Source of the DNA: Microglena sp. YARC
Taxonomy: Eukaryota > Chlorophyta > Chlorophyceae > Chlamydomonadales > Chlamydomonadaceae
NCBI GenBank assembly: GCA_022414725.1
Contig: CM039465.1
Location: forward strand, 5,476,938 to 5,540,937
Length of the DNA: 64,000 nucleotides
Reading direction: 5' to 3'
This document shows, piece by piece, positions 31,529 through 42,058 of this stretch; position 1 is the stretch's first letter, and every line of letters starts with the position of its first letter. The notes beneath the pieces were generated by a model. That model ran no database searches. It saw only the letters and a list, made by a program, of their open reading frames with translations, and was not told the origin of the DNA. The position numbers were made by a program, and so were the translations under genes.

Positions 31529-34500
31529 GAGAAGAGATGAAACCCAAACCATCATTATATAGGATATCTATAATTAATCTAAAACAATAACTTTGATATT
31601 ATCAAAATTCGAGCTCATTAAGCTCATGCTGCATACCCCAAAAAAACTCGCAGTAATTACAGAAAGGATCTCTAACTATATCGGCAACTAAACGGCTGTC
31701 CATCGCTTAATAGTCACTTCTGCAACCAACAATGGTGTTGACTTACACGATCGACATGCTTCCAAATTTCGATAGATACTGATAGCCTATAATGAGTTTC
31801 AAAAGCAATCACAGATACTGGGGGCCATGCCAAGGAATCATTGATCAATCATACAAAGGTGCGACTCTGGAAGTGAATGGGAAAGTGAATAGGAGGGTTC
31901 TCCAATTATACATCGCTTTTTTAATACTTATTCGCTGATTACATCTTTGGTGCAAGATTGCCACAACAGACGTAAAGATTGTCAATCGGGCAGTGATCGG
32001 TTCAGCTATTCCATTGGTATTCCAAAAGATTTATGATTTGTCATTGGCTGACTCTCATAGTTTCAGCAGCATATTGGATACAAACTCCTAGGCGCAGCTA
32101 TCGCTTAGGATACAGCTAGAATGGTCGCAATTGTCTATTGGGGGAGGACAATTTATTATATCAAGACATTTCATTCCAGTGTGATACTTATCTCAATGAT
32201 GATGGCTCTTCTGATGCCGCACCACATGCCATTTCTGCACAATGGAGGAGCTGTATGCAATCACTGTCTCAAGAACTATTTTTCATTTTCATCCTGCTGC
32301 ATCAAGTTATAGCCCAGTTCCCAAATTAGTGTGTCGTCCAGTCGGTTAACTCGATGCTTCGGTGGAAATGTTTGTAGATCAATCACCCCTACTGGAGCAT
32401 TGGATGCAGTGACCAAAACCCTTAACAACGTCGTCAGGAAAGCGACTGGGATGGAACAGTGCTAGTTTCACTATCAAAATGGCACTTATTATCCAAGATT
32501 TTCTAGGGCCAATGTTCGGACAGATGTTTTTTCGTTAACACACAAGTTCTTAAAACCAATTGCAGGACCACCTAGCGAGGGTCAAGCTCCCCTTGTGATT
32601 CCCACCCGGTTGCAAGCCTGCGTGATAAAATTCTTTGTTCTTCATGCATTTCTGAACACAATGGATGATGGTTCATCGTCGGCATTGACAAAAGAAGGGA
32701 GTTCGTTGGAGCCATTCGCAGCTCCTCAAGCCGTTAAGTCGGAGGCAGCGCAAGCTCAGCAACTCTTGACTGCAATGGTGTTTATTGAGTGTAGATAGCA
32801 ATGATCCTGTGGGGCGGGATGATGCTGCGAATTAGTCTATAAATACAATAATTATAAATGTAACAATAATTAACTGAGTGCACTTCTCAACAACACATTA
32901 CTAAAATCCATAGAATTGAGCCAATAGGAACACAAAACAGGTTTCCCCAAACACCAGCGTGTGATTTGAAATGAAAAACTGTGGCATTTGGTTTTTATCC
33001 AGTCGCAGCTTTTGTTTCACTTTTTAATCTCGGATGGTGTTGCACCCGGGGAATACGATTGCTTAATCAGTTCATTATCAGTTTCGTTTGATGACGTTGA
33101 GGTCCACAGTCCATCAACAATTATAATCACCCTCACAAGCTATGGCTGTTCATAACACCCCTGCGACTTCCTCCCATATGTTGGGTATGCTCAGGCTGTG
33201 GATTTATTTCCATGTCAGATGATGAGCCATATCGTTATTGGCCGTTTTCCATGTATCTTACGTCCAAGGGACGTGTGTAATCAAAGGCAGGGTTCGAATC
33301 TGTAATTGTTTGGAGCAGATGCTGCAGGTATGTTGAGCAGCCATGCTTCAACAAGCTACTGAGATTTTCCGATCTACACTTTATTGTTCGAAGGATTCAA
33401 GACCGCAATGTCACAGAACGTGTGAATTTGACAACTTCTCATTCCATGTTTCAACTCAATGAAAACGAAAAACCAACAAACTAATATATCATCTGCTCCA
33501 GGGGATATTGAGTAATGCTATTTGCAACGTTCAATGACAGAAGGATTTTTCACTCCAAGAACTTCAAACCCAGACTATAACGGGACAAGCTACTATTTTT
33601 CACAAGGCCATTCCTAGAGTATTATAACAAATGATCTCCAGTTTTATGTTGGTATTAGTGTCAACAATATACCTGTTGCAGACACCCAATAAACTATTTC
33701 AGGGCAAATGAATACTTGGACATGATTTTTGACAATCAATTAAGAAATACCAGATCAATCGGATACAACATGACTAGCATTGATCAAAAGGAGTGGTTAC
33801 CCTAATTAATACGAAGTGCAAGTACTCTAGCAACTCGTCAGTGGGGGCCCTGGTCTACCAAATAGAATTGTAAGGATCGAAAGACATACTAAACTACACA
33901 AATTCTTAATAGCAGTCAGCATTCACAGCACGGGATTAATCATCAAGCAACGAGGACACCCTAGGCCAACAAATGAATTCTCGTCAAGTAACAACTGCCA
34001 CCTCCTCTCTAATTGGAAGATCACGCACTCACTTAGCGGGGTGTAAAACGGCTCAGCAAATAACTTTTTCACAGACAAAGAGCTAAAACACCTATGCAAA
34101 ATGGCGATAATATATTGAATGTAACCAAAATCATCCTCAGAAACATGAGACTTAGCGATAGAGCATATGTCAATTATGCCCCAAACCATTCTCATCAAAT
34201 AGATAGGATAGAGAAATGATCTCTCGACTCAAACAGTCCTACAATGAGACTAAGGAGAGTATGCTGGTGGGGGTGTTTCTCTTCTAACCCCAAAAAGCCG
34301 CAAGCCATAGACACATGAACCTAAGAGTGACGATATTCGCTGGGTGGATTCGCATAGAATTCCAGTGATCATCATTGTAACCTTCGCAGCTATTTTTTTC
34401 TATTATTTGTCTATAATCATTAAGAAATTATATACTGGATAGGGATCTCACATCGGAACGCAACTCAGGTAACAATTTTGGGGAGGATGTGGAAGTGATT

Positions 34501-35282
34501 CACCCAAAGCCATAGGAGGGTCATAGTCTATCAGAAGCATGAAAGAAGGTACTATACAGAGAGCCGACGCGGAAAAAGCTTAGGGCCGAACTGAGAAATC
34601 GAAGAGTTTTTCCTGCAAAGGATGGACTAATTAGGAGAAATCAGTAGACAAGAGAAACAGACTAGCCAGAAGACAGGAGAGAACATCTAGTGAAGCGAAA
34701 GAAATATAAAGACGCTACTCGGAGATGTAAACTTCGGAGAGGAAGAGACAGATACAATAAGAAACTGAAGAACGACTAATTGTTGTGTAGTTGATGAATG
34801 ACGTCTGAACGGACAGACGGACACAGGGTAGTCGATAACTATGGCAAGGATGTATTCAACCAAGCCAGAATCAGAAGAAGTTTGAAAGCTGAGCAGCAAT
34901 GTCACATGAGCAAATTATATAACGCTTGAAGCGTTACAAACAAGTCGCGTAAAATAACGCCAGAGGAAACTGCTTGAAAAATTCACCTGTTTAGACAGGA
35001 TTAATGAATGATGGGAAACGACTATGGCTGGTACAATACACATACTTCATGCGGTCACCACCATACTAGCACATATATGTTAGTATACCATTCACATGTA
35101 GGGGTTCTTGTGATGATAATAGATGATATAACATCGAATGGTAGGAGAATACGACACAGATACGCACACTATTTTAGTCATTAATAACAAAACTCGTTTA
35201 CTATGAAGCCTAAGCTTACCTTCCAAATGTTTAAACACGTCCCTGCCGCGCAACTATTTTGTAGCCCTTTCTCATTGGTAGG
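31529..35282. other. AT-rich viral left part, genes not identified
   Basis: Coding-like fragments occur on the plus strand (around 32,130-32,320, 32,340-32,800 and 33,690-33,800, for example NYFRANEYLDMIFDNQLRN) and the minus strand (33,923-34,198 and 34,687-34,905). All are short and interrupted. A major capsid protein gene would be expected somewhere near the ATPase, but I cannot recognise one. Nothing else can be supported. Confidence 0.4.
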
Positions 35283-36038
35283 GAGATGGGAGCGCGAGGG
35301 ACTGGTAAAACATATTCTGTTTGCCAATTATTGAAACAATATGAGCTTGCGGGTTTTTGATAAAAACCAAGCTATGAGAGTTATTGTTTTTAGCCTCACG
35401 CATGATGCAAATCCAGTATTCAATTGTCTGAAGATTGATCCTTCTGATATTGTGAATGATTACAGTGACTCCAAGATTTTAGAAGTTATAGAAGACATCA
35501 AAACAAGAAAAACAAAACACTGCAGAATACAAGAAAGATTTTCAAGTTTGGTCAAAGTTTTTCAATGGAAAAATAGATTGCATTGACATTTGATGAGATA
35601 GATTTTCTTTTGAGAGAACTGCATACCAAAAGCCTACTTGTAGATACCCAAACGGTGCAATAAATTATTTTTTATTGGATGATCTGGTGGGTAGTAAGCG
35701 CATTCACAAAGTGTGGGTAAATCAGCATTGACAAACTTGGTTTTTGAAGAACAGGCATTTGGGTATAAATATCATGATTTGCTCACAGAATTTGAAAGCT
35801 ATACCCAAGAGCATCAGAACTAATACTTCATTGTTCGTTTTTATTCAAGTTTGCATCAACCAAAATATTTGGTAAGATCTTCATGATGAAGTCAGCTCTA
35901 CTCTCACCTTGAAGAAGTTTGAGAGGCTGTATATACATGCAACACAGGATGAGCATGACTCTCTTGTTATAGATTTCACAGGAGACAAACTAAATTAGGT
36001 TCAAGAAAAACTTTGATATTGTTTCTGAACCTGCATAG
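35283..36038 (+). pseudogene. Viral DNA-packaging ATPase (A32/FtsK-HerA type), frameshifted
   Basis: A P-loop reads MGARGTGKTYSVCQ from 35,286. After a one-base frame change at a T-run, the next block (35,341-35,586) continues into the region between the Walker motifs. A Walker B-like block FLLDDLVGSKRIHKVW follows near 35,670, then KAIPKSIRTNTSLFVF near 35,800, the sensor-like segment very characteristic of virophage and polinton-like packaging ATPases. Later come EHDSLVIDFTGDKLN and a C-terminal NFDIVSEPA before TAG at 36,038. At least four frame breaks and an in-frame stop make it non-functional. In the virus this motor would pump DNA into the capsid. Confidence 0.78.
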
Positions 36039-36336
36039 AAATTTTATTTTTCTAACTGATTGTTAAAGAATGGCCTCTTTGACACAAGAATACAAGCAAA
36101 CGAATGAATACAAAAAACTTCAGAGCTGCAATTTTTAGACATGTCTCCTGGTCTACCTGAATACTTGGTAGATGTAGCTATTTCTGTACATATCAATAAA
36201 CCATTGTTGTATAGGGACAAGAAAGCTATCAGGAAAGACTTGCTGATTATAAAATTAAACCTGTTTCTGGTACTGAGGTTTTAGATGGCTTGGTTACAAT
36301 ACAAAATGTTACAGTATAATATATCCATATTATAAA

Positions 36337-37110
36337 ATGTCTCCACCTGTCTTGAAAACACAATTGTTGTACATATCAAGCACGTTTCGAACAAGTGGAA
36401 CGCCTGACAATTTCACAACATCATTGCCTGCAGGAGTCCTGCAAAATCCCTATGGAGGGAGGACGAAAGTCACAGTTGGCAGATGTCATCATCAACAGGT
36501 GTTTTTATTCGATTAGAGCAAGTAACAATGACTTTTATTGTTAACAACAATGGTACCAAGACATCAATCAGAATTCCAATTGGGGAACTATACGCCTTGA
36601 TTCTTGGCTGACAGAATTGGGTGTGTTGCTTACGGGATGGACACTAACCATAATGAAACAAACGGGCTTTGTATATTCAACCCTCCTGGGCCAGGGTATT
36701 CATTCGAATTCAAAGAGATAAAAGTAGTTTATTTGTTTGGGTTCCTGCCTCAACGAAACACCTGGTGGTGCTCCCATTGTTAGCTCCTTTCCATTGCGTT
36801 TAAATCTTGAAAGTTTCCCTGACCATCCATCACAATTTACGCCAAGGTAACTAACAGTGCTGTCAACAATTTTCGTTCAAAACAATATGCAGGAATCTGA
36901 TGTAATTAATCCGTCTACCAGTTAATGTTGAAAGTTTTTGCCAACATATTTATCAGAATACAGCAGACGACTTTTCTTTCTATACAAGCGCCCTCACATG
37001 TGTCAGAATTGAGTTTGAGGCATTAAAGATGAACATAAAGACTCTATAGGGGCCTTTTCCCTACGACTGGAGCATCACTCTCAGAATAGATTATGAATCT
37101 GATACTGATC
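36337..37110 (+). pseudogene. Penton-like minor capsid protein, frameshifted
   Basis: Starts at ATG 36,337 as MSPPVLKTQLLYISSTFRTS followed by GTPDNFT, the opening pattern of virophage and polinton-like minor capsid (penton) proteins. The strand block TFIVNNNGTKTSIRIPIGEL is seen near 36,530, and CVRIEFEAL plus PYDWSITLRIDYE near 37,010-37,090 at the C-terminal end. Blocks lie in different frames. Family assignment rests on pattern and position after the ATPase, so confidence is moderate. The structural role would be the capsid vertex. Confidence 0.6.
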
Positions 37111-37195
37111 CTATGAATTCTATTTTATCAATTTTGAAATCCATAGACCAGAAATTGCTTTTACTTTCCATCAAATAATATCAAAGAGTATATTA

Positions 37196-37496
37196 ATGGG
37201 ATTCTTTAATACTCTCAAATCTGGCGTTGGTAAGGCTGTAGGCACTTTCGGGAATGTGGTTAGGAAGTAGCAGATTTCGGTGGAGGTGTAGCTCGGAAGG
37301 TGGGACAGTTCTCTATACCGGTCTCTAACGCAGCAGCGGGGAATAGCGGACATTCTCGGCAAAGTGCCGTGGCGGATGGGATACGATCAGTACGAAGTGC
37401 GTTACATGGCTTCTCACCGGAAGCAGAGAAAAATCCTGTCTAAAGCTAGCGGGATAGGGAGAGTAGCACAGGGAATAGGCAAAGTCATGATGTAGC
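37196..37496 (+). pseudogene. Small Gly/Ala/Val-rich viral-type protein, two frameshifts
   Basis: ATG at 37,196 opens MGFFNTLKSGVGKAVGTFGN. After a frame change it continues ADFGGGVARKVGQFSIPVSN, then, after another, a basic tail (RYMASHRKQRKILSKASGIG) and a stop near 37,496. An amphipathic Gly/Ala/Val-rich N-terminus plus a basic tail, encoded beside capsid genes, recalls adenovirus pVI-like membrane-active proteins of adinto- and polinton-like viruses. This is analogy only. Confidence 0.45.
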
Positions 37497-37585
37497 GGCG
37501 TTCCGCTAACCAACAGTCAGTCGCTTCGCTCATGACTTCCTCTTGACTTCCTCTTGACTTCCTCTCGACTTCCTCTAATGGTCGG

Positions 37586-37624
37586 CTGGAATTCTAGGGG
37601 GGGGCAAGGTCCATACTGTGGACG

Positions 37625-37662
<38 letters not shown>

Positions 37663-37780
37663 AAACGACGCACGACAGTTTTACTAATCGGAGTCAGGTT
37701 CACACTTCAGCGTAGGGCGATTCGCGGCTGGAATTCTAGTGGGGCAAGGTCCATACTGTGGACGTTGGGGGGGGTAAACG
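37586..37780. repeat. Direct repeat with expanded poly-G (35 nt)
   Basis: GCTGGAATTCTAG, GGGGCAAGGTCCATACTGTG, GACGTT, poly-G and GTAAACG occurs twice (37,586-37,668 and 37,729-37,780). The first copy has 35 G (37,627-37,661), the second about eight. A CTTGACTTCCT repeat lies just upstream (37,528-37,575). Confidence 0.85.
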
Positions 37781-38780
37781 TTGTACTGGGCCTGCCAACG
37801 ACTACTATTTTTTCTTATCCATTCGTGTAACCTCCCGTCACGCAGTGATGGTCGCGTCAGCTCCCGAATCTTAGGCGAATCATCCATGGCAAATCACGGT
37901 ACTGCCACGGTACTACCACGGTACTGCACGGGAAAATCTACCGGACATCCTCCGAGATATAATTCGTGCGGAGGGACTATCGGAAAGACCCCTACTGGTT
38001 TGTCGAAGTAAAATGAAGTTATCGAAAAAAACCCGAAGACCGGCATGCTCCACAACTAACTTCCGTCGGCCAGCTCCATCAAATCAACAGCTTTAGCAAG
38101 GACTGCTGTCTGATTGTCTCTCTGGCTCATCTGCTGATTTCCCTCCTGCCGAAGGTAAGCCCCCGGTTATTTGTCCAAGGATGCGGTGCACGTGCAGGAT
38201 TTGCACATCAATGGTTTCAGTCTTGCGCGTAAGATACGCGCCTGGCACACTGCGATTATTTCCAGAGGGGGATCACCAGCGTGCTAGCAATGGTACTCTC
38301 TTCGAATCCAGAGCAGCACCCGAATTGTTATTTCATGTGGATTAGGAGACCATCATGGCAGGGCTCAATGCCTCGAATCCTTGGCATGAATACCGGTTTA
38401 TGATTTGTATAGTCGGAGGTGCCGAAATAATCCCAATGCGCTTACGCGAGCTCCCAAAACCCCAATTAGATGTTCTTTCGTTCACCGGGATTTCGAGATT
38501 TCGATTTTTGGAGTCTCGGACAAAACTTGGCATAACCATCGGTGAAGCAACGGCAGGCAGCTCGAGTATTATTGCATAATCAAAATAGGCATGCCTCGAC
38601 CAGTCACTATAGCATTACATCTATACTTTTTAAAGTGGTGACATCAACCAGATTGCTAGGATGAATTAGCACTCAAAGTGCTCTACAAATTTACAATATA
38701 ATTTGTGTGACCTGCCCCTACAGATTTCTCCTCTGTCCAATTTGGTGATAAAGATCAAACGGAGATAATGATAGATGGTG
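37781..38780. other. No recognisable gene
   Basis: Between the viral insertion and the IFT172 exon. A CACGGTACT(G/A)C triplet repeat lies at 37,896-37,930. A 74-codon open frame (38,355-38,579) has no domain. The next IFT172 exon should lie here on the minus strand, but I could not find it. Confidence 0.4.
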
Positions 38781-38983
38781 ATCAAGATGGAGCATATTTA
38801 GGGGAGTCTGAACATTTTGTGATGCAGGGGATGCATTGCAATGCTGGACTAAGATTGGTGTCCTCATTGCTCAAGCAGTTTGATGCTGAGTCACATAGGA
38901 ATGAGAAAATTTGGTGCATCTTTATCTCCCTGAATACATTGCAGTTCAAGAACATTAAAGGGCAGCTAGACTCAGTCTTGTAC

Positions 38984-39246
38984 CTGTAAATGAAAACCAT
39001 GTTGTTGCTTTGGGGCATGGCCACCTTCGTGGAGTCAGGAGAGAAGGCCATGGCGCGGACAATGTAGTTTGTCGTGGACTGCGCATCAGCTGGCTTAGTC
39101 TTGAATTTGTCCTTTTGATCGCCATTGTCACCGAGCAGATAAACCACCTTGTTGGTGGTTATTGCAGCTAGCTTGCCATTGTTGGACGACCAAACAAGAG
39201 AGGTAAATGACGGAAGAAGGATATTCTTCAGAAGGCGAAGCTGCAT
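38984..39246 (-). CDS. IFT172: Intraflagellar transport protein 172, first exon
   Basis: The first 87 residues of an IFT172-like protein, a large WD40/TPR subunit of the IFT-B complex that works in anterograde transport and tip turnaround in the flagellum. Start ATG at 39,246 gives MQLRLLKNILLP, the conserved IFT172 opening. The first WD40 strands follow: SLVWSSNNGKLAAITTNKVV, the linker DKFKTKPADAQ, and RAMAFSPDSTKVAMPQSNNM with VFIYR. A donor (CAG|GTACAAG) ends the exon at 38,984, in phase 2. IFT172 is normally about 1,700 residues, so at least 95 percent is missing downstream. No second exon is found before the viral insertion, so the gene may be truncated or have a long intron. Confidence 0.85.
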
Positions 39247-39812
39247 GGCTTCGATTGATTCAGAGGGGCGCGGGCTCTAATGTTTTTTGCACGCAATGAA
39301 TCCTTGTTCAGTCAAATGCAGAAGTAAGAAGCAGTAAGCTGTGTTAACAACCAAGCTCGATCTAGATAAATGGGGGAGAAGATAGCAGCAGAAGGTCAAT
39401 GGGAGTCGCACCTAGCAAACTAGAAAAAGAACGCGGCCCTCCCCACCCCCCACCCCCCACCCCCCTGGCACACACACACATCGCATACGACCCAAGCACC
39501 TCAGTCCGCATGCCGCCCCAAGCTGAGATCAAACTGAACGAACTACAGATGTACTTTGTACTTGTAATTAGAGGGTCTGCTTCAGCTACAATGTAGCAGA
39601 ATGCTGCACAGAATATGTGTTTCTATTCCAAATGCATTCAGAATCACCGCTTTGTCCCCTTCTTTATCCGCCTACTTATCCGTCCCGAGATGGTAGGTGG
39701 TTTCAAAGGAGTGTGTGTAAACTCGACCTTGAAGAAATAAAATAATCTGACTACGTATTTTGCGCTCATCGACCTGACTGAAGCTGAGTGAATAAGGTAT
39801 GGCTGTGCACAG
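39247..39812. promoter_or_regulatory. Divergent intergenic region
   Basis: Separates the IFT172 start from a plus-strand exon. It contains a CCCCACC-rich tract (39,440-39,465) and a short CA run. No defined promoter motif can be supported. A 65-codon open frame (39,399-39,596) could be a first exon of the plus-strand gene but has no recognisable domain. Confidence 0.35.
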
Positions 39813-39991
39813 AAGAGAGGACCTAATGCCGACACTATCGAAGAGGCAGCTCACTTGGGTGACAGGGCTATGTTGAATCTCGGACAAACAAATGGTTACT
39901 ACTTTAGTTGTCAAGCAGCACTAGACGCCCAGGTCCAACAGGCAGAGGCAGATGCAGAGAAGGTCAACGCAGCAAGAGCAGCTGCCAATGT
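39813..39991 (+). CDS. Unidentified exon, coiled-coil-like
   Basis: After a TGTGCACAG acceptor the frame reads KRGPNADTIEEAAHLGDRAM, then LNLGQTNGYYFSCQAALDAQ, and an Ala/Glu/Gln-rich heptad-like run ending ARAAANV. A GTGAGT donor follows at 39,992, while an in-frame TGA immediately overlaps it, so the exon is either internal or terminal. Sequence quality and splice signals look genuine. The family is not recognised. Confidence 0.5.
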
Positions 39992-40279
39992 GTGAGTGCA
40001 GCCCTACCTTATATTTTCAAAATGTTCTTGAGGGAGCGAAAGAATACGATATTCGATCATTGATAAAAACAAACCAAGGTTTGATCATGAATCATGATCA
40101 GCCAAGGCTTGATCAACCAAGGGCTTATGATCTTCTTTGCGCATCAAATTATGCAGCAGCATGGCAGAATCATAATGACCTCCACTGGTAAGGTGACGAA
40201 AATCCGATACTTATGCCTCGTATTAATAAGGACTATGTCAATACATTCAAAGGCAACATGATGCTAATTTTGAAGGATA

Positions 40280-40364
40280 GATAACGCCTGGAGGGGCGTG
40301 GTGTTAAGGGGACCCTCCCGTACGCCGCAGCTGGGGAAAGTCACCATGGCAGACATAGTAAGTG
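40280..40364 (-). repeat. LINE 3' tail
   Basis: After the last stop codon the element runs GGTGACTTTCCCCAGCTGCG to CCAGGCGTTATC. This 3' end resembles the tail of the SINE at 12,807-12,980 and the fragment at 1396-1471. Confidence 0.65.
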
Positions 40365-41099
40365 TCACCCTCCAGGCGGGAGGGACTCCTTCATGCGACG
40401 TGTGGCAAGAATGCTGGTACAGGAGGCGGTAGATTCTCTGTGCAGCTTAGAGATGAGTTTGTCTACGTGTTCGCAACTGATCCCTAAGTTGGAGAGATTG
40501 GTAATAGTTGGGATTGGTATGGTACCAGTGGTACCTATGGTGAAGACTAGGTAGTGTACAAGGAATCCTTGTTGTTGAAGGATACGTTGGAGCTCCTTAT
40601 GCTGAACGCTCTTTTCCTGGAATTTGATTTGGTGGTTAGTGTCTGAGCAGTAGCCCAGTTCAACTAGGTAGGCTTTTCTTGGTTTGGATTCGTCGTCAAT
40701 GAGGAGGAGATCAGGCCTGTATTTATCCCATGTGGCTTGGGGAAGATCAGGGGGTTTGAGGGTGGTTGGGGGTCTTGTGGGAATGTCGGAGTTCGCTTCA
40801 CAAGTGCCTGCATCCATGTACATGGGGAGAGCCCCCAGAGCTCCTTTGGCTACTGCCTTTTGGATGAGTTGGACCGCCTTATTATGTCTGTTAATATACA
40901 TTCCTTTGAAGACAGGGTGGCTGCACCCAGCAAGAATATGGCCAGCTCCGTCCTGTGCTTTGCGACAAAGAGGGCAGTTATCATCAGAGGGGGGGCTAGT
41001 GCTAGTACCAATAGGGGCGTTTGTATCTGTACGCCAATTTCCTAGTCCATAAGCGTCCCACCGAGCCTTGTGGATTTTTATTTTTTGCCACCATTTCAT
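40365..41099 (-). CDS. LINE CCHC zinc finger and restriction-like endonuclease
   Basis: About 245 residues. A zinc finger CPLCRKAQDGAGHILAGC (CX2CX8HX4C) is followed by a conserved RPDLLLIDD and, 14 residues after it, AYLVELGYCSD. RPD followed by an acidic residue in a V-E-L context fits the PD-(D/E)XK active site of restriction-like endonucleases found C-terminally in R2-type and Dualen LINEs. The downstream basic FQEKSVQHKEL and a Gly/Thr-rich FTIGTTGTIP complete the domain. The frame overlaps the RNase H ORF by a few bases in another phase, one indel in a continuous ORF2. Confidence 0.7.
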   Translation of the reverse strand: MKWWQKIKIHKARWDAYGLGNWRTDTNAPIGTSTSPPSDDNCPLCRKAQDGAGHILAGCSHPVFKGMYINRHNKAVQLIQKAVAKGALGALPMYMDAGTCEANSDIPTRPPTTLKPPDLPQATWDKYRPDLLLIDDESKPRKAYLVELGYCSDTNHQIKFQEKSVQHKELQRILQQQGFLVHYLVFTIGTTGTIPIPTITNLSNLGISCEHVDKLISKLHRESTASCTSILATRRMKESLPPGG

Positions 41100-42058
41100 G
41101 TCGGTGGATTGCAGAAACGATTACTAGCCTGAGGGAGGAGGAAGGGGTTGGCTTGCTCCCACATGGAGGCGTATATGCCCGTGGTGTTGGCGTGCCCGGT
41201 GTGCAGGGGGGTGGGGAGGTTAGCCTTGATACCCTTGGTGAGATTGTTGGCCGGAGTGCCGGGGGGCTGGTCCCCATTAATAGATTTGGGGGGCTGGACA
41301 GACGGCCAGTGCATATTGAGGTGCGCATGTTCCCCTGTTTTACCTGGCCCAATTACATTGTATCCTGTCGTCGCTTCTTTCGCGAGCGTGTCTGCCTCGT
41401 CATTCCCTATGATTCCTGAGTGAGATCGGACCTTAAGCAGGCGCGTGGTAGCAGCAGCGTTGTGTCTGTTGATAATGTGGATGGCGATGTCTTGCAGGAG
41501 GTAACGGTGTTTGTTTTCCCGGGTCCTGCTGGGATGGTAAATGTGCAGGTTAATAAGCTGCAAGGAACATAAGCTGTCGGAGTAGATGGTGAGTTCTTCA
41601 TCTATTTCGGAGTGTATGAGTGCTTGTTGGATTGCCACGAGTTCGGCGCGATTGATGTCGGCAGTGATGCCCTGTCCGCCAGGGTCTATGCGGAGGCAAC
41701 GTGAAGCGACCCTGGGGGAGTATACGCCTGCCCCTAGGCGTAGGACGCCGTCTTTGTCTATGATGGCACTTCCATCTGTGTATAGAGCGAGGCCTGGTGC
41801 TTGTAGGATAGCATGTGTGCACGGGAGCACGGTGGGTGTTATGGGTGTGGGGTCTATCTGCATGGGGGTGGGTTGTTGTGCCCAGGTCTTAAGGAGGGAG
41901 CTAAGTGCCTTGGGTAGGTTGGTGGTAGGAAGGCCCAGTTGGGAGGGGGGGGGACCTGGTCGTGGGATGGAAGTGGCCCCATGTCCCTCATGGTTTGGGC
42001 CATGTGGTGGGTGGGTTGTGGAGGTACTTGGCATGGCCAGCTGGGTTTGATATGGCAA
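41096..42058 (-). CDS. LINE RNase H domain
   Basis: Type I RNase H with all four catalytic acidic residues in context: LALYTDGSAI (D), INRAELVAIQQAL (E), LTIYSDSLCSL (D) and VRSHSGIIGNDEADTLA (D). It degrades the RNA strand of the RNA-cDNA hybrid. A Pro-rich stretch of about 80 residues precedes the domain. Presence of RNase H places the element in the I/RandI-like group of LINEs, not L1 or R2. Confidence 0.92.
   Translation of the reverse strand: MPYQTQLAMPSTSTTHPPHGPNHEGHGATSIPRPGPPPSQLGLPTTNLPKALSSLLKTWAQQPTPMQIDPTPITPTVLPCTHAILQAPGLALYTDGSAIIDKDGVLRLGAGVYSPRVASRCLRIDPGGQGITADINRAELVAIQQALIHSEIDEELTIYSDSLCSLQLINLHIYHPSRTRENKHRYLLQDIAIHIINRHNAAATTRLLKVRSHSGIIGNDEADTLAKEATTGYNVIGPGKTGEHAHLNMHWPSVQPPKSINGDQPPGTPANNLTKGIKANLPTPLHTGHANTTGIYASMWEQANPFLLPQASNRFCNPPT

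Larger units (their letters stand above)
31529..37530 (+). mobile_element. Endogenous polinton-like/virophage-like virus insertion, decayed
   Basis: About 6 kb of AT-rich sequence, clearly different in base composition from both flanks, with coding-like blocks broken by frameshifts and stops. Three adjacent genes on the plus strand form a viral morphogenesis group: packaging ATPase, penton-like minor capsid protein and a small Gly/Ala/Val-rich protein. The left end is lost in the assembly gap, so terminal repeats cannot be examined. Hosts of such viruses and virophages include green algae. No integrase or polymerase is recognised. Exact family placement is uncertain. Confidence 0.7.

Noticed and set aside
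30309..31590. Long ORFs through the run of N
   Set aside because: They consist mostly of unknown residues across an assembly gap.
33923..34905. Minus-strand ORFs in the viral island as virus genes
   Set aside because: They are short, lack recognisable motifs and lie opposite the direction of the identifiable viral genes. They were left as unassigned.
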